Shown piece after piece: positions 9,026 through 16,599 of a stretch of 64,000 bases of DNA (positions are counted from its first letter, which is position 1; the number at the start of each line of letters is the position of its first letter). The notes under the pieces were generated by a model. It saw only the letters and a list, made by a program, of their open reading frames with translations. It did not search any database and had not been told where the DNA came from. A program made the translations under genes and the position numbers. Origin of the DNA: UMGS1002 sp964570825. Lineage in GTDB: Bacteria; Bacillota; Clostridia; Oscillospirales; CAG-272. Location: NCBI GenBank assembly GCA_964570825.1, contig CAZMZJ010000001.1, positions 124,001 through 188,000 of the forward strand. Reading direction: 5' to 3'.

Positions 9026-10465
9026 TTATATTTTATCAAGCTTTTCTTTTACCACCGAATTGACAATCGCAGGATTTGCCTTGCCGTTGAGCTTTCTCAT
9101 AGTCTGCCCTACGAAAAATGCAAAAACCTTTGTTTTGCCGCTTTTGTATTCGGCGACGCTGTCCGGATTTTCAGCAATTATTCCGTCGGCAATTTCTCTG
9201 ATTTTTGCCTCGTCGTCAATCTGTGTTAGATTGTTTTGCCTTATAAACTCGTTTACGTCAAATTCGTGCGAATCGAATATTTTTTCGAAAACATTCCTTG
9301 CGGCGGTTCTGTTTATAATTGCGTTCCTGACAGCCTTGATGAATTCCGCAAACTGCGACGGGTCGATTTTCAGCTCGTCAACGCCTACCGACTTTGCGTT
9401 CATCAGATACATCATATCGCCAAGCATCCAGTTTACCGTTTCCTTCGCGTCTTTACATATGGCTACAGTGTCCTCGAACAGCGCTGCAAGCTTTTTATGA
9501 TCTGAGATAAGCCCGGCCTCGTAATCGCTGAGACCATACTGCTTTTTATAGCGCTCCTTCTTCTCGTGTGCCAGCTCGGGCTGGGCGGCTGCAAGTTTTT
9601 TCACCATTTCGTCACTGATATATATCGGAGGAATGTCAGGCTCGGGAAAATAGCGGTAATCCTGAGCATTTTCCTTCGAGCGCATCGGAAAACTTTTACC
9701 TTTGTTGTCGTCCCAGCGTCTGGTTTCCTGCGTTACTTTTTCGCCGGCTTCGAGCAGCTCTATCTGTCGGCGGGACTCAGCTTCAATGGCACGTTCTATA
9801 GCCTTGAAGGAGTTGATGTTTTTTGTTTCAGTACGAGTTCCGAACTTCTCCGAGCCCGCCTGCCTTACCGACAGGTTTACATCGGCTCGCATCGAGCCTT
9901 CCTCAAGCTTGACGTCCGATATCCCGAGGTATTCAAATGTCGATTTGAGCCATCCGAGGTATGCGAGAACTTCCTCGGCACTTCTGAAATCCGGTTCTGA
10001 AACTATTTCTATCAGCGGAACTCCGCAGCGGTTGTAGTCGGGGTATGAAACGTCGCCGTACGGCGAGTGAATCAGTTTGCCGGCGTCCTCCTCCATGTGT
10101 ATCTCATGTATCCTGACCGACTTTTTAAGACCTGAGCGCGTTACAAACTCAACATGTCCTCTCTGGGCGAAAGGCAAATAAAGCTGCGATATCTGGTATG
10201 CCTTCGGAAGGTCGGGATAAAAATAGTTCTTACGGTCGAATTTATTGTACTGCGTAATCTCGCAGTTGAGCGCAATTCCGGCTTTTACGGCATATTCAAG
10301 CACCTTTTCGTTGAAAACAGGCAGAGTACCCGGCATTCCGGTGCATATCGGGCAGCAGTGCGTGTTGGGTGCTCCTCCGAATTCGGTTGTGCAGGAGCAG
10401 AATATTTTTGATTTTGTTGCGAGCTCGACGTGAACTTCAAGACCGATTACTGTTTCCCAATTCAT
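9026..10465 (-). CDS. gatB: Asp/Glu-tRNA(Asn/Gln) amidotransferase subunit B
   Basis: tRNA-binding kinase subunit of the GatCAB transamidosome; it activates Asp- or Glu-tRNA by phosphorylation before amidation. The 479-residue protein starts with the family signature WETVIGLEVHVEL and carries the zinc-binding cysteines (Cys22/24 and CCPICTGMPG) of the cradle domain. The helical and YqeY-like tail domain follows at about 300-479. Its ATG overlaps the gatA stop by 4 bases (ATGA) and a ggagg site lies upstream inside gatA, so the two are translationally coupled. Confidence 0.96.
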   Translation of the reverse strand: MNWETVIGLEVHVELATKSKIFCSCTTEFGGAPNTHCCPICTGMPGTLPVFNEKVLEYAVKAGIALNCEITQYNKFDRKNYFYPDLPKAYQISQLYLPFAQRGHVEFVTRSGLKKSVRIHEIHMEEDAGKLIHSPYGDVSYPDYNRCGVPLIEIVSEPDFRSAEEVLAYLGWLKSTFEYLGISDVKLEEGSMRADVNLSVRQAGSEKFGTRTETKNINSFKAIERAIEAESRRQIELLEAGEKVTQETRRWDDNKGKSFPMRSKENAQDYRYFPEPDIPPIYISDEMVKKLAAAQPELAHEKKERYKKQYGLSDYEAGLISDHKKLAALFEDTVAICKDAKETVNWMLGDMMYLMNAKSVGVDELKIDPSQFAEFIKAVRNAIINRTAARNVFEKIFDSHEFDVNEFIRQNNLTQIDDEAKIREIADGIIAENPDSVAEYKSGKTKVFAFFVGQTMRKLNGKANPAIVNSVVKEKLDKI

Positions 10466-11937
10466 TTCACGTCACCTCCGGGAAAAGTTTTGTGATAATT
10501 TGTCACCTGCTGATAGGCATACCCGGCGTTCAGCACCATTTTTTCGCTCAGTCTCTGCCCAATGAGCTGAACTCCTACCGGCATTCCGTTCCGGTCAAAT
10601 CCGCATGGAACCGAGAGACCGGGCAGTCCCGCAATATTAACCGAAACCGTGAAAATGTCGGAAAGGTACATTTTAAGCGGGTCCGAAAGGCTTTTTCCAA
10701 GCTCAGGCGCCGTCGTCGGCGCAGACGGGCAGATAATCAAATCATATTTTTCAAATATTTCATCAAAATGTTTTTTAATCAGTGCCTTTACCTTAAGCGC
10801 CTTACGGTAGTAGGCGTCATAATAACCGGATGAAAGCACAAATGTGCCGAGCAATATGCGCTTTTTCACCTCGCTGCCGAATCCCTCGCTCCGCGTGGTG
10901 TTGTAAAGGTCGGTAAGGCTTTCGTAATTTTTGCTTCTGTATCCGTATTTCACGCCGTCAAAGCGCGATAGGTTCGAGCTTGCCTCGGCAGCTGCGATAA
11001 TATAGTAGGTCGGTATGACATAATCAAGAAACGGCAGACTGATTTCTTCAACAACCGCTCCGAGACCCCTCAGCGTTTCCGCCGCCGCCCTGACACGTTC
11101 CGCCACATCGCAATCAAGTCCCATGCCGAAGCATTCTTTCGGAACGCCGATTTTTGCACCTTTTATATTTCCGTCAAGCGCTGCAAGATAATCCTGCTTT
11201 CCAACGTCAAGAGATGTCCCGTCGTAATTATCTTTTCCGGCTATTATATCCATAATAGCCGCGCAGTCTGCGACATCCTTCGCAACCGGCCCTATCTGGT
11301 CGAGCGACGACGCATAAGCGACAAGTCCGAACCGCGAAACAGTTCCGTAAGTCGGCTTAAAGCCTGTCACACCGCAAAAGGAAGCCGGCTGCCGTATGCT
11401 TCCGCCGGTGTCGGAGCCGAGCGCCAAGACAACCTCGCGTGCCGAGACGGCCGCGGCGGCGCCGCCTGACGAGCCGCCCGGAACCTTGTTTGTATCCCAC
11501 GGATTTTTTACCGCACCATAATAGGAGGTTTCGTTTGTCGACCCCATCGCAAATTCATCCATGTTGAGTTTCCCGACAACGACAGCACCAGCCGCTTCGA
11601 GCCTTTCAATTACAGTCGCGTTATACACGGGTTTGAAATCTCCGAGAATTTTTGAGGCGCAGCTTGTCTTTATTCCTTTAGTGCAAATATTATCTTTGAC
11701 GGCTATCGGAATTCCCGCCAGCGGAGAAACCAACTCTCCTCTTTCAATTTTTTTCTGAACTTCTGCCGCGCGTTTTATCGCTTCGTCGCGGCAGACGGTG
11801 ATAAATGCGTTAATGTAAGGATCTTTTTTCTCAATGGCGTCAAGAACCTGCTCTACCGCCGCAACCGACGTAATATCCCCGCGTTTTATGGCGCATCCGG
11901 CCTCAAGAGCCGTCAGCTTTGTAATATCAACAGTCAT
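10462..11937 (-). CDS. gatA: Asp/Glu-tRNA(Asn/Gln) amidotransferase subunit A
   Basis: Amidase-signature glutaminase that supplies ammonia to GatB. The Ser-Ser-Lys catalytic triad is visible as Lys81 in AVKDN, Ser156 in GGSSGG (154-159) and Ser180 in GSDTGGSIRQPA. Its 491 residues are normal for the family. A gagg ribosome site precedes the start at 11937, which lies 9 bp after the gatC stop. Second gene of the gatC-gatA-gatB-aspS operon. Confidence 0.96.
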   Translation of the reverse strand: MTVDITKLTALEAGCAIKRGDITSVAAVEQVLDAIEKKDPYINAFITVCRDEAIKRAAEVQKKIERGELVSPLAGIPIAVKDNICTKGIKTSCASKILGDFKPVYNATVIERLEAAGAVVVGKLNMDEFAMGSTNETSYYGAVKNPWDTNKVPGGSSGGAAAAVSAREVVLALGSDTGGSIRQPASFCGVTGFKPTYGTVSRFGLVAYASSLDQIGPVAKDVADCAAIMDIIAGKDNYDGTSLDVGKQDYLAALDGNIKGAKIGVPKECFGMGLDCDVAERVRAAAETLRGLGAVVEEISLPFLDYVIPTYYIIAAAEASSNLSRFDGVKYGYRSKNYESLTDLYNTTRSEGFGSEVKKRILLGTFVLSSGYYDAYYRKALKVKALIKKHFDEIFEKYDLIICPSAPTTAPELGKSLSDPLKMYLSDIFTVSVNIAGLPGLSVPCGFDRNGMPVGVQLIGQRLSEKMVLNAGYAYQQVTNYHKTFPGGDVK

Positions 11938-11946
11938 CTGTAAACC

Positions 11947-12234
11947 TCATTCAATCGTTTTTGGGACAATAACGGTTTCGTCTGTATGCTCCGGAGCATT
12001 CCCGAGTATTTCGCTCCGGCTGTATGACGCAGCAATCTCATCCGGCCTCATTATATTGCTGACCGCAAACACGTGGGAAAGCGGCTCAAGACCTTCTGTG
12101 TCAAGCTTATTGAGAATATCCATATATTCGATTATCGCGCCGAGTTCTTTCTGCATTTTCACGGTTTCTTCCGGATCAAGCTTGATCCTTGAAAGCTCCG
12201 CCACATACTCGACAATTTCTTTTGTTATCTGCAT
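11947..12234 (-). CDS. gatC: Asp/Glu-tRNA(Asn/Gln) amidotransferase subunit C
   Basis: Small linker subunit (95 residues) that stabilises the GatA-GatB complex. The start at 12234 (MQITKEIVEYVAEL) follows an ideal ggaggtaaaa ribosome site. A longer reading frame exists upstream but runs through the T-box terminator and is rejected as a start. The LSRIKLDPEE and DTEGLEPLSHV segments are family hallmarks. First gene of the operon. Confidence 0.94.
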   Translation of the reverse strand: MQITKEIVEYVAELSRIKLDPEETVKMQKELGAIIEYMDILNKLDTEGLEPLSHVFAVSNIMRPDEIAASYSRSEILGNAPEHTDETVIVPKTIE

Positions 12235-12251
12235 TTTTACCTCCACGATAA

Positions 12252-12501
12252 ATAAAAAAGACGTCTTTCTCCCGTATAAATCAGGGACGAAAGACATCTT
12301 CCGCGGTACCACCCAAATTAGTCAGAACGACTCGCTCTCACAGATTAACGCTCTGTCATCTGTCAACGGACGATTCTACTTGCCTTACGGCTTTCTTTCG
12401 TCGGCTCCGAGTGTTATTCGCTTCCAGCCGTACCGCGTCGCACCACCCCGCGGCTCTCTGTGACATAACTTCAAAGCTACTTCTCTCTTCTCAGCCATTA
12501 T
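12252..12501 (-). ncRNA. T-box riboswitch, Asn specifier, upstream of gatCAB-aspS
   Basis: The minus strand carries the T-box core TGGGTGGTACCGCGG at 12315-12301, directly followed by a terminator: a stem around GTCTTTC/GAAAGAC with a T-run, 12300-12252. Further upstream a Stem I-like domain has the specifier-loop context GAATAACACTCGGAG, where AAC (12415-12413, Asn) is followed by a purine as expected. Uncharged tRNA-Asn should pair there and stabilise the antiterminator. A GAA triplet (12419-12417, Glu) lies 1 nt before AAC in the same loop. Stem I was folded only by eye. Confidence 0.9.
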
Positions 12502-12507
12502 TAAATT

Positions 12508-12536
12508 ATAATAACACATCAAACTGATATTGTCAA
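12508..12536 (-). promoter_or_regulatory. Promoter of the gatCAB-aspS T-box transcript
   Basis: TTGACA (12531-12536) and TATTAT (12508-12513) with a 17-bp spacer on the minus strand, placing transcription start near 12501, just ahead of Stem I. Confidence 0.75.
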
Positions 12537-12570
12537 TAGTTTTACGAGCTTAAAAAGCAATAATTACAAT

Positions 12571-13428
12571 TTACGCACGTCCTGCGCAGCCGCAGACCTT
12601 CATTCTTGCCATAACCGCATTTTTAAGCTTAGCCATACCCGCTTTGCCGTACTTTTTCGGGTCGTAGACTTCCGGGTCGGTCAGAACCTCCCTTACACCC
12701 GATGTATAGGCCTCGCGCAGCTCGGTCGCAAAATTGACCTTGCAGATACCCTCCTCAATACATTTGCGCACAGCGTCATCTGAAAGCCCCGACGCTCCGT
12801 GCAGTACGAGCGGAATATCAAATCCGGCTTTTTTCAGCTGCTTCCTTATTTCGCTCAGCCTTGCCACGTCAAGCACCGGAGCGACTTTGTAAAAACCGTG
12901 CGCTGTGCCGATAGCAACGGCAAGAGAACTTACGCCAGTCTGTTTTACAAATTTTACAGCGTCATCCGGCTCGGTATATCCGACATTGTTTTCAAGGTCA
13001 TCCTCTTTGCCTCCGACGTGTCCCAGTTCGGCTTCGACAGGAATGCCTTTTGTACCGGCTTCGCACACTACTCTCTGCGTGAGTGCAATATTTTCTTCAA
13101 TAGGTTTATGCGAACCGTCGATCATAACAGAGGAATATCCCGCTTTCATGGCGGCCACGGCAAGCTCGAAGCTGTCGCCGTGGTCAAGATGCAGAGCAAC
13201 CGGAACCTTTGCCCTCGCCGCCAGCGCGTATGCGTTGGCACGGAAAATATCAAGTCCCGCATATCTGACTGTTGACGGAGTGGTCTGCATGATAAGAGGC
13301 GACGAAAGCTCCTCGGCAGCCTCAACAATCGCAATCGCCATCTCCATGTTTTCAAAATTGAAAGCTCCTACGGCATACCCTCCGCACTGCGCGCGTCTGA
13401 GCATGTCAAAAGTCGTTACATACGGCAT
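12571..13428 (-). CDS. fba: Class II fructose-1,6-bisphosphate aldolase (ketose-bisphosphate aldolase)
   Basis: Zinc-dependent aldolase that splits fructose-1,6-bisphosphate, or in close relatives tagatose-1,6-bisphosphate, into triose phosphates. Zinc and substrate residues are visible: HLDHGDSFE (about 80-88), VEAELGHVGGKED, AIGTAHGFYK and LVLHGASG. The 285 residues match the short TBP-aldolase/FbaA type of Bacillota. Single-gene unit with its own consensus promoter. The Cys-rich C-terminus (KVCGCAGRA) is slightly unusual. FBP versus TBP specificity cannot be settled; FBP is likelier because no tagatose or galactitol genes are nearby. Confidence 0.88.
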   Translation of the reverse strand: MPYVTTFDMLRRAQCGGYAVGAFNFENMEMAIAIVEAAEELSSPLIMQTTPSTVRYAGLDIFRANAYALAARAKVPVALHLDHGDSFELAVAAMKAGYSSVMIDGSHKPIEENIALTQRVVCEAGTKGIPVEAELGHVGGKEDDLENNVGYTEPDDAVKFVKQTGVSSLAVAIGTAHGFYKVAPVLDVARLSEIRKQLKKAGFDIPLVLHGASGLSDDAVRKCIEEGICKVNFATELREAYTSGVREVLTDPEVYDPKKYGKAGMAKLKNAVMARMKVCGCAGRA

Positions 13429-13519
13429 ATTATACTTCTTTCTTCAATTCCTGCAATTCATACGATTGTCCGCTTGATAAATCATGCGGCCGATGTAGGA
13501 ATTTTTTTCTTATGATTAA

Positions 13520-13548
13520 AGTATATCATGATGCTGCGAAAAAGTCAA
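13520..13548 (-). promoter_or_regulatory. fba promoter
   Basis: TTGACT (13543-13548) and TATACT (13520-13525) with a 17-bp spacer on the minus strand, about 90 bp before the fba start. Confidence 0.72.
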
Positions 13549-13566
13549 CTTATGATAAAAATAAAA

Positions 13567-13602
13567 CGGCGGCGCTCTTTCGTTTCAGAAAAACCGCCGC
13601 CG
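13567..13602 (-). terminator. Intrinsic terminator after rpmA
   Basis: CGGCGGCG (13567-13574) pairs with CGCCGCCG (13595-13602) around a 20-nt loop. On the minus strand the stem is followed by TTTTATTTTT. It separates the rplU-prp-rpmA operon from the fba promoter. Confidence 0.85.
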
Positions 13603-13621
13603 CTTTATTGTTCACATAAAA

Positions 13622-13903
13622 TTACTCTGCGTTATAAACGCTGACTTGTTTCTTGTCTTTGGTCTTGTACTCGAACTTTACTTTGCCGTCTATAAGTGCA
13701 AACAGCGTATGATCCTTGCCGACGCCGACATTATTGCCGGCCACGATGGCTGTTCCTCTCTGTCTGACTATTATGTTTCCGGCGGTAACGTTCTGACCGT
13801 CAGTTCTCTTAACGCCCAGACGCTTTGATTCGCTGTCGCGTCCGTTCTTCGTGGAACCGACGCCCTTCTTGTGAGCGAAGAACTGTAAACTGATCCTGAA
13901 CAT
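13622..13903 (-). CDS. rpmA: 50S ribosomal protein L27
   Basis: Large-subunit protein near the peptidyl transferase centre. The 93-residue product begins MFRISLQFFAHKKGVGS, the Bacillota form with an N-terminal extension that Prp removes after QFFA to expose the HKKG end. The gene for that protease lies directly upstream. The body (GVKRTDGQNVTAGNIIVRQRG) is typical L27. A ggagg ribosome site precedes the ATG. Confidence 0.98.
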   Translation of the reverse strand: MFRISLQFFAHKKGVGSTKNGRDSESKRLGVKRTDGQNVTAGNIIVRQRGTAIVAGNNVGVGKDHTLFALIDGKVKFEYKTKDKKQVSVYNAE

Positions 13904-13968
13904 AGTTATTATATCCTCCGTTAAATTCTACATTTTGATTTGCGTTGCTGTCTAAAATACCGACGTGG

Positions 13969-14328
13969 TCATTTGTAATCGCAGTCGATGATTTCAACAT
14001 CAAGGTAATCACAATATTCCTCAAGCATATCGTTCAGTTGATAATAATACGCGAGGAATAATCCCGAAACGGCATATCTCTTTTTCTCATCGTCCTCAAA
14101 CTCGGCAAGCGCCGCTTTTGACTTTACTTCTATACGAACCGCGCCTTCGTCGACAGTATAATCGACATCTGAAGCGTAGGCCAGCTCGATGGTATTGACA
14201 ATCAGCATCGTCATTGCCGACAGCGCCGCGCAAAGCACGTCGTCGCCAGATTCACCGTAACCGGTGTGATTCAGCTCCTCAAAGCCGTAAAAAACTCCGC
14301 CGCTTCTGAAAAACCTGATTTTGGTCAT
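13969..14328 (-). CDS. prp: Ribosomal-processing cysteine protease Prp
   Basis: Cysteine protease that cleaves the N-terminal extension of L27 before ribosome assembly. The 119-residue protein carries the catalytic pair His21 and Cys33 in HTGYGESGDDVLCAALSA, the family's defining block. It sits between rplU (overlapping by one base) and rpmA, its conserved location in Bacillota, and the adjacent L27 has the matching cleavage motif. Confidence 0.95.
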   Translation of the reverse strand: MTKIRFFRSGGVFYGFEELNHTGYGESGDDVLCAALSAMTMLIVNTIELAYASDVDYTVDEGAVRIEVKSKAALAEFEDDEKKRYAVSGLFLAYYYQLNDMLEEYCDYLDVEIIDCDYK

Positions 14329-14642
14329 TATGCTTTAGCTATGGACAGGATCTGAACCTTTGTGTAGGGCTGTCTATGGCCGATTCTCTTCTTCTCGTTC
14401 TTTTTTGCCTTGTACTTGAGAATATAGATTTTTTTGCCCTTGCCGTTCTTGACGACGTTTGCAGTTACAACCGCTCCCTCGACTGTCGGTGTTCCGACCT
14501 CAAGCTTGTCTCCTGTGGACAGAGCCTTTACCTTATCGAATTTTACGGTTTCACCCTCGGCGGCATCGAGCTTCTCAATAAAGATCACGTCGCCCTCGTT
14601 TACTTTGTACTGCTTTCCGCCTGTTTCAATTATTGCAAACAC
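14328..14642 (-). CDS. rplU: 50S ribosomal protein L21
   Basis: Large-subunit protein binding 23S rRNA. The start is taken as GTG at 14642 (MFAIIETGGKQYKV, 104 residues), since gagagg lies 8 bases upstream; an upstream GTG at 14651 would sit on that site. The IETGGKQY start and C-terminal GHRQPYTKVQI are family signatures. First gene of rplU-prp-rpmA. Confidence 0.97.
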   Translation of the reverse strand: MFAIIETGGKQYKVNEGDVIFIEKLDAAEGETVKFDKVKALSTGDKLEVGTPTVEGAVVTANVVKNGKGKKIYILKYKAKKNEKKRIGHRQPYTKVQILSIAKA

Positions 14643-14684
14643 GAAAAGCACCTCTCTTTCAAATAAGTCTCGCTAAAGCAGGCG

Positions 14685-14732
14685 GCATTTACGCATTTAC
14701 GCATTTAAGCATTTACGCGCTTAAGCACTTAA
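14685..14732. repeat. Six imperfect 8-bp tandem repeats in the rplU 5' leader
   Basis: Units on the plus strand are GCATTTAC, GCATTTAC, GCATTTAA, GCATTTAC, GCGCTTAA and GCACTTAA. The array is bracketed by complementary GCAGGC and GCCTGC, so the transcript can close it in a GC-clamped hairpin between the promoter and the rplU ribosome site. It may be a ribosomal-protein leader (an L21 leader family is known) or a simple unstable repeat. Confidence 0.75.
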
Positions 14733-14753
14733 GCCTGCATTATGCGGCAGTAT

Positions 14754-14783
14754 ATTATACCATGATAACAATAAATATGTCAA
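14754..14783 (-). promoter_or_regulatory. rplU operon promoter
   Basis: TTGACA (14778-14783) and TATAAT (14754-14759) on the minus strand with an 18-bp spacer, directly before the repeat-bearing leader. Confidence 0.78.
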
Positions 14784-14848
14784 TAGCTTTTTATTAGATT
14801 ACTTAATGTTTTTTTAGATTGACAAATACTGACAGTCATGTTATTATA

Positions 14849-14886
14849 ATAGCACAAGAATACGCTCTTGCGTGTTCTTGTGCTAT
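14849..14886 (-). terminator. Hairpin downstream of tRNA-Arg
   Basis: ATAGCACAAGAA (14849-14860) pairs perfectly with TTCTTGTGCTAT (14875-14886), and an inner ACGC/GCGT extends the stem. It begins 5 bp after the tRNA CCA end. The following minus-strand sequence is only moderately T-rich, so it is a probable rather than certain terminator. Confidence 0.6.
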
Positions 14887-14891
14887 GTCCA

Positions 14892-14966
14892 TGGCACCCC
14901 CAACGAGAATCGAACTCGTAACTAGCCCTTAGGAGGGGCTTATTATATCCATTTAACTATGGAGGC
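14892..14966 (-). tRNA. tRNA-Arg (anticodon CCT)
   Basis: Full cloverleaf on the minus strand, 75 nt with encoded CCA. The 7-bp acceptor (5' GCCTCCA with TGGGGGT, two G-U pairs), D arm GTTAAATGGATATAA, anticodon stem-loop GCCCCTCCTAAGGGC with CCT, and T arm ACGAGTTCGATTCTCGT are all present. It decodes AGG. Its 5' end is immediately preceded by repeated hairpins containing copies and complements of its own first 18 nt. Confidence 0.95.
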
Positions 14967-15045
14967 GAAGACTCCATAGTTAAATGGTTTAACATATGGA
15001 GGCGAAGACTCCATAGTTAAATGGTTTAACATATGGAGGCGCAGC
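14949..15045. repeat. 37-bp tandem hairpin repeat and inverted repeat in the tRNA-Arg leader
   Basis: A 37-bp unit (14961-14997, 14998-15034, then a partial copy) lies in the 5' leader of the tRNA transcript. Each unit can fold in RNA as CTCCATA(T)GTTAAA-CCA-TTTAACTATGGAG. The arm at 14972-14987 is the perfect 16-nt reverse complement of 14949-14964, the first part of the tRNA, with a 7-nt spacer. The first arm of each unit also copies the tRNA 5' end (GCCTCCATA). Confidence 0.9.
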
Positions 15046-15051
15046 TTATTT

Positions 15052-15079
15052 ATTATATCACATTTTTTTTTAATTTCAA
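15052..15079 (-). promoter_or_regulatory. tRNA-Arg promoter
   Basis: TTGAAA (15074-15079) and TATAAT (15052-15057) with a 16-bp spacer on the minus strand, so the transcript includes the hairpin repeats before the tRNA. Confidence 0.6.
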
Positions 15080-15106
15080 TAGCTTTTTATCAATTATGGA
15101 GCAATC

Positions 15107-15592
15107 ATGAAATATAAATATCAAAAAATCATATATGCAGCAGGGTCAATTTTGTGGACCATTTTTATTTGGAGCAATTCGATGAAATCCGCCGCGGAAT
15201 CCGGAAAAGCCAGCGGGGCAATTCTTAAAGTAATCAATGATAATTTAACTAAAATATCACCATATTTTCAACTTACCGAACATTTTATACGCAAATCTGC
15301 TCATTTCACCGAATTCGCCATACTCGGCGTCCTTCTGTCGCTTACATTTCTGACGATTTCAGCGCCCAAAATCAGATGCCGATACGCTTTCTTCGCGGCT
15401 TTTTTCGCATTTATTGTTGCGTCTTTAGACGAACTGCTGCAACTGTTTTCAACAGGACGATCCTGCCAGTTCACTGACGTTCTGCTCGATTTTTCCGGCG
15501 CATGTGCCGGCATAGCCTTCGTTTTTACAGTGTTTCTTCTTGTACGCAGAAAACATAATAAATTCAGCGCCGGCTTTAAGCCTGAGAAATAA
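15107..15592 (+). CDS. VanZ-like family membrane protein
   Basis: 161-residue integral membrane protein with about four hydrophobic segments and the VanZ family blocks RKSAHFTEFAILG (about 63-75), DELLQLFSTGR and QFTDVLLDFSG (about 107-130). VanZ itself gives low-level teicoplanin resistance; most family members have no known function. Single-gene unit with a ggag ribosome site before the ATG. Convergent with the ROK gene, 3 bp apart and with no visible terminator between them. Confidence 0.85.
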   Translation: MKYKYQKIIYAAGSILWTIFIWSNSMKSAAESGKASGAILKVINDNLTKISPYFQLTEHFIRKSAHFTEFAILGVLLSLTFLTISAPKIRCRYAFFAAFFAFIVASLDELLQLFSTGRSCQFTDVLLDFSGACAGIAFVFTVFLLVRRKHNKFSAGFKPEK

Positions 15593-15595
15593 TTA

Positions 15596-16567
15596 TCATC
15601 GCAATATTTTTTCAAGCCAGTAATTTCTTGAAATCAGCGCGGCACCGCTGCATGCATATTTTACCGGCAAATTCAAGCTGATTTTCGGTATAATGTGATT
15701 TTGCCGGCTGCAGCCTTCAAGTGTTTTAATTATCAATTCAGCTGCATTGCTTGTCTTGCGCAGTTCTTCCGACTCGATAATAACTTCATTGATTCCGGCA
15801 ATGTTCCGTATGCACTTGATAATGCCGCAGATATCCTCGATAATTCCCCTTTCGCTGACAACAGTCGCGCCGCAAGCCGAATTCCGTTTCAACGCCTTTC
15901 CTCTGACAATAAGCCTTGAATCAATTCCCACATCGTTATTTATGTATAGAATACTTTCATCCTGCCTGCAGAACGAAGAACAGTACCTTACGGCTGCTGA
16001 TACATGATCGATGACAATATCCACCGGCATCCCCGCCATTGTTTTTGCAAACTCTCGGACTTTTATTCTGTCGAGTTCACAATCACCGCTTTCCGATACC
16101 GTATCGCTGCCGCTGTCATAGTTTCCGGGGACTATAATACTTATCGCATTATACTTAATTCCCTTTGTTCCGAGCATATAAGCCTTGACACGGTGCAGAA
16201 ACATACATAAATTTTCCTGATAGCTGAAATCTCCGATGAATTCATATTCACTTGAGTAGATGCAGCTGAGCCTCAGATCGTATATGTGCATCTGAAAATT
16301 TCTTTTTGAAATATCTATAACTGTCAGGTTTCTGCAGGGATTAGGCCGTATTCTTCCGGCGTGACGCCCAACATTTTTCGTTTGCTTTTCACGTTCGATG
16401 AATATTCCCGTGTCAAGATAAGCTTCCACCGCTTTGCCGGCGGTAACTATGCTGAGCCCCGTGGATGCCGCAATTTCGCTACGGGTTTCACAGCCTTCGT
16501 CGACAACAGCGCGAAATACTGACATAATATTATCATATTTGAGCGATTCATTCAATACGGCCAGCAT
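15596..16567 (-). CDS. ROK-type transcriptional regulator (winged helix plus degenerate sugar-kinase fold)
   Basis: 323 residues. An N-terminal winged helix (about 10-60; RSEIAASTGLSIVTAGKAVE) is followed by an actin-like fold resembling ROK repressors. The usual ROK ATP/phosphate motif (DxGxT) and the zinc-binding cysteine cluster are not evident: the segment reads VIDISKRNFQMHIYD, suggesting a sensor without kinase activity. No sugar genes are adjacent, so the effector is unknown. Divergence from canonical ROK proteins makes the family assignment moderate. It has its own consensus promoter. Confidence 0.65.
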   Translation of the reverse strand: MLAVLNESLKYDNIMSVFRAVVDEGCETRSEIAASTGLSIVTAGKAVEAYLDTGIFIEREKQTKNVGRHAGRIRPNPCRNLTVIDISKRNFQMHIYDLRLSCIYSSEYEFIGDFSYQENLCMFLHRVKAYMLGTKGIKYNAISIIVPGNYDSGSDTVSESGDCELDRIKVREFAKTMAGMPVDIVIDHVSAAVRYCSSFCRQDESILYINNDVGIDSRLIVRGKALKRNSACGATVVSERGIIEDICGIIKCIRNIAGINEVIIESEELRKTSNAAELIIKTLEGCSRQNHIIPKISLNLPVKYACSGAALISRNYWLEKILR

Positions 16568-16599
16568 TTTATGGCATCCTTTCCAATTACAATAATATT

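Noticed and set aside
12235..12312. 26-codon N-terminal extension of gatC
   Set aside because: It runs through the T-box terminator; the ATG at 12234 has a perfect ribosome site and the canonical GatC N-terminus.
11834..12463. 209-residue open frame on the plus strand across gatC and the T-box
   Set aside because: Overlaps gatA, gatC and the T-box RNA in antisense; no family signal, Ser/Ile-rich shadow composition.
14949..15045. CRISPR-like or mobile-element reading of the 37-bp repeats by the tRNA
   Set aside because: Direct head-to-tail units with no spacers, no cas genes, no integrase and no transposase; better explained as tRNA-derived leader hairpins.
15596..16567. Sugar kinase for the ROK-like gene
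   Set aside because: N-terminal winged helix present and the kinase ATP motif not recognisable, so a regulator is preferred.
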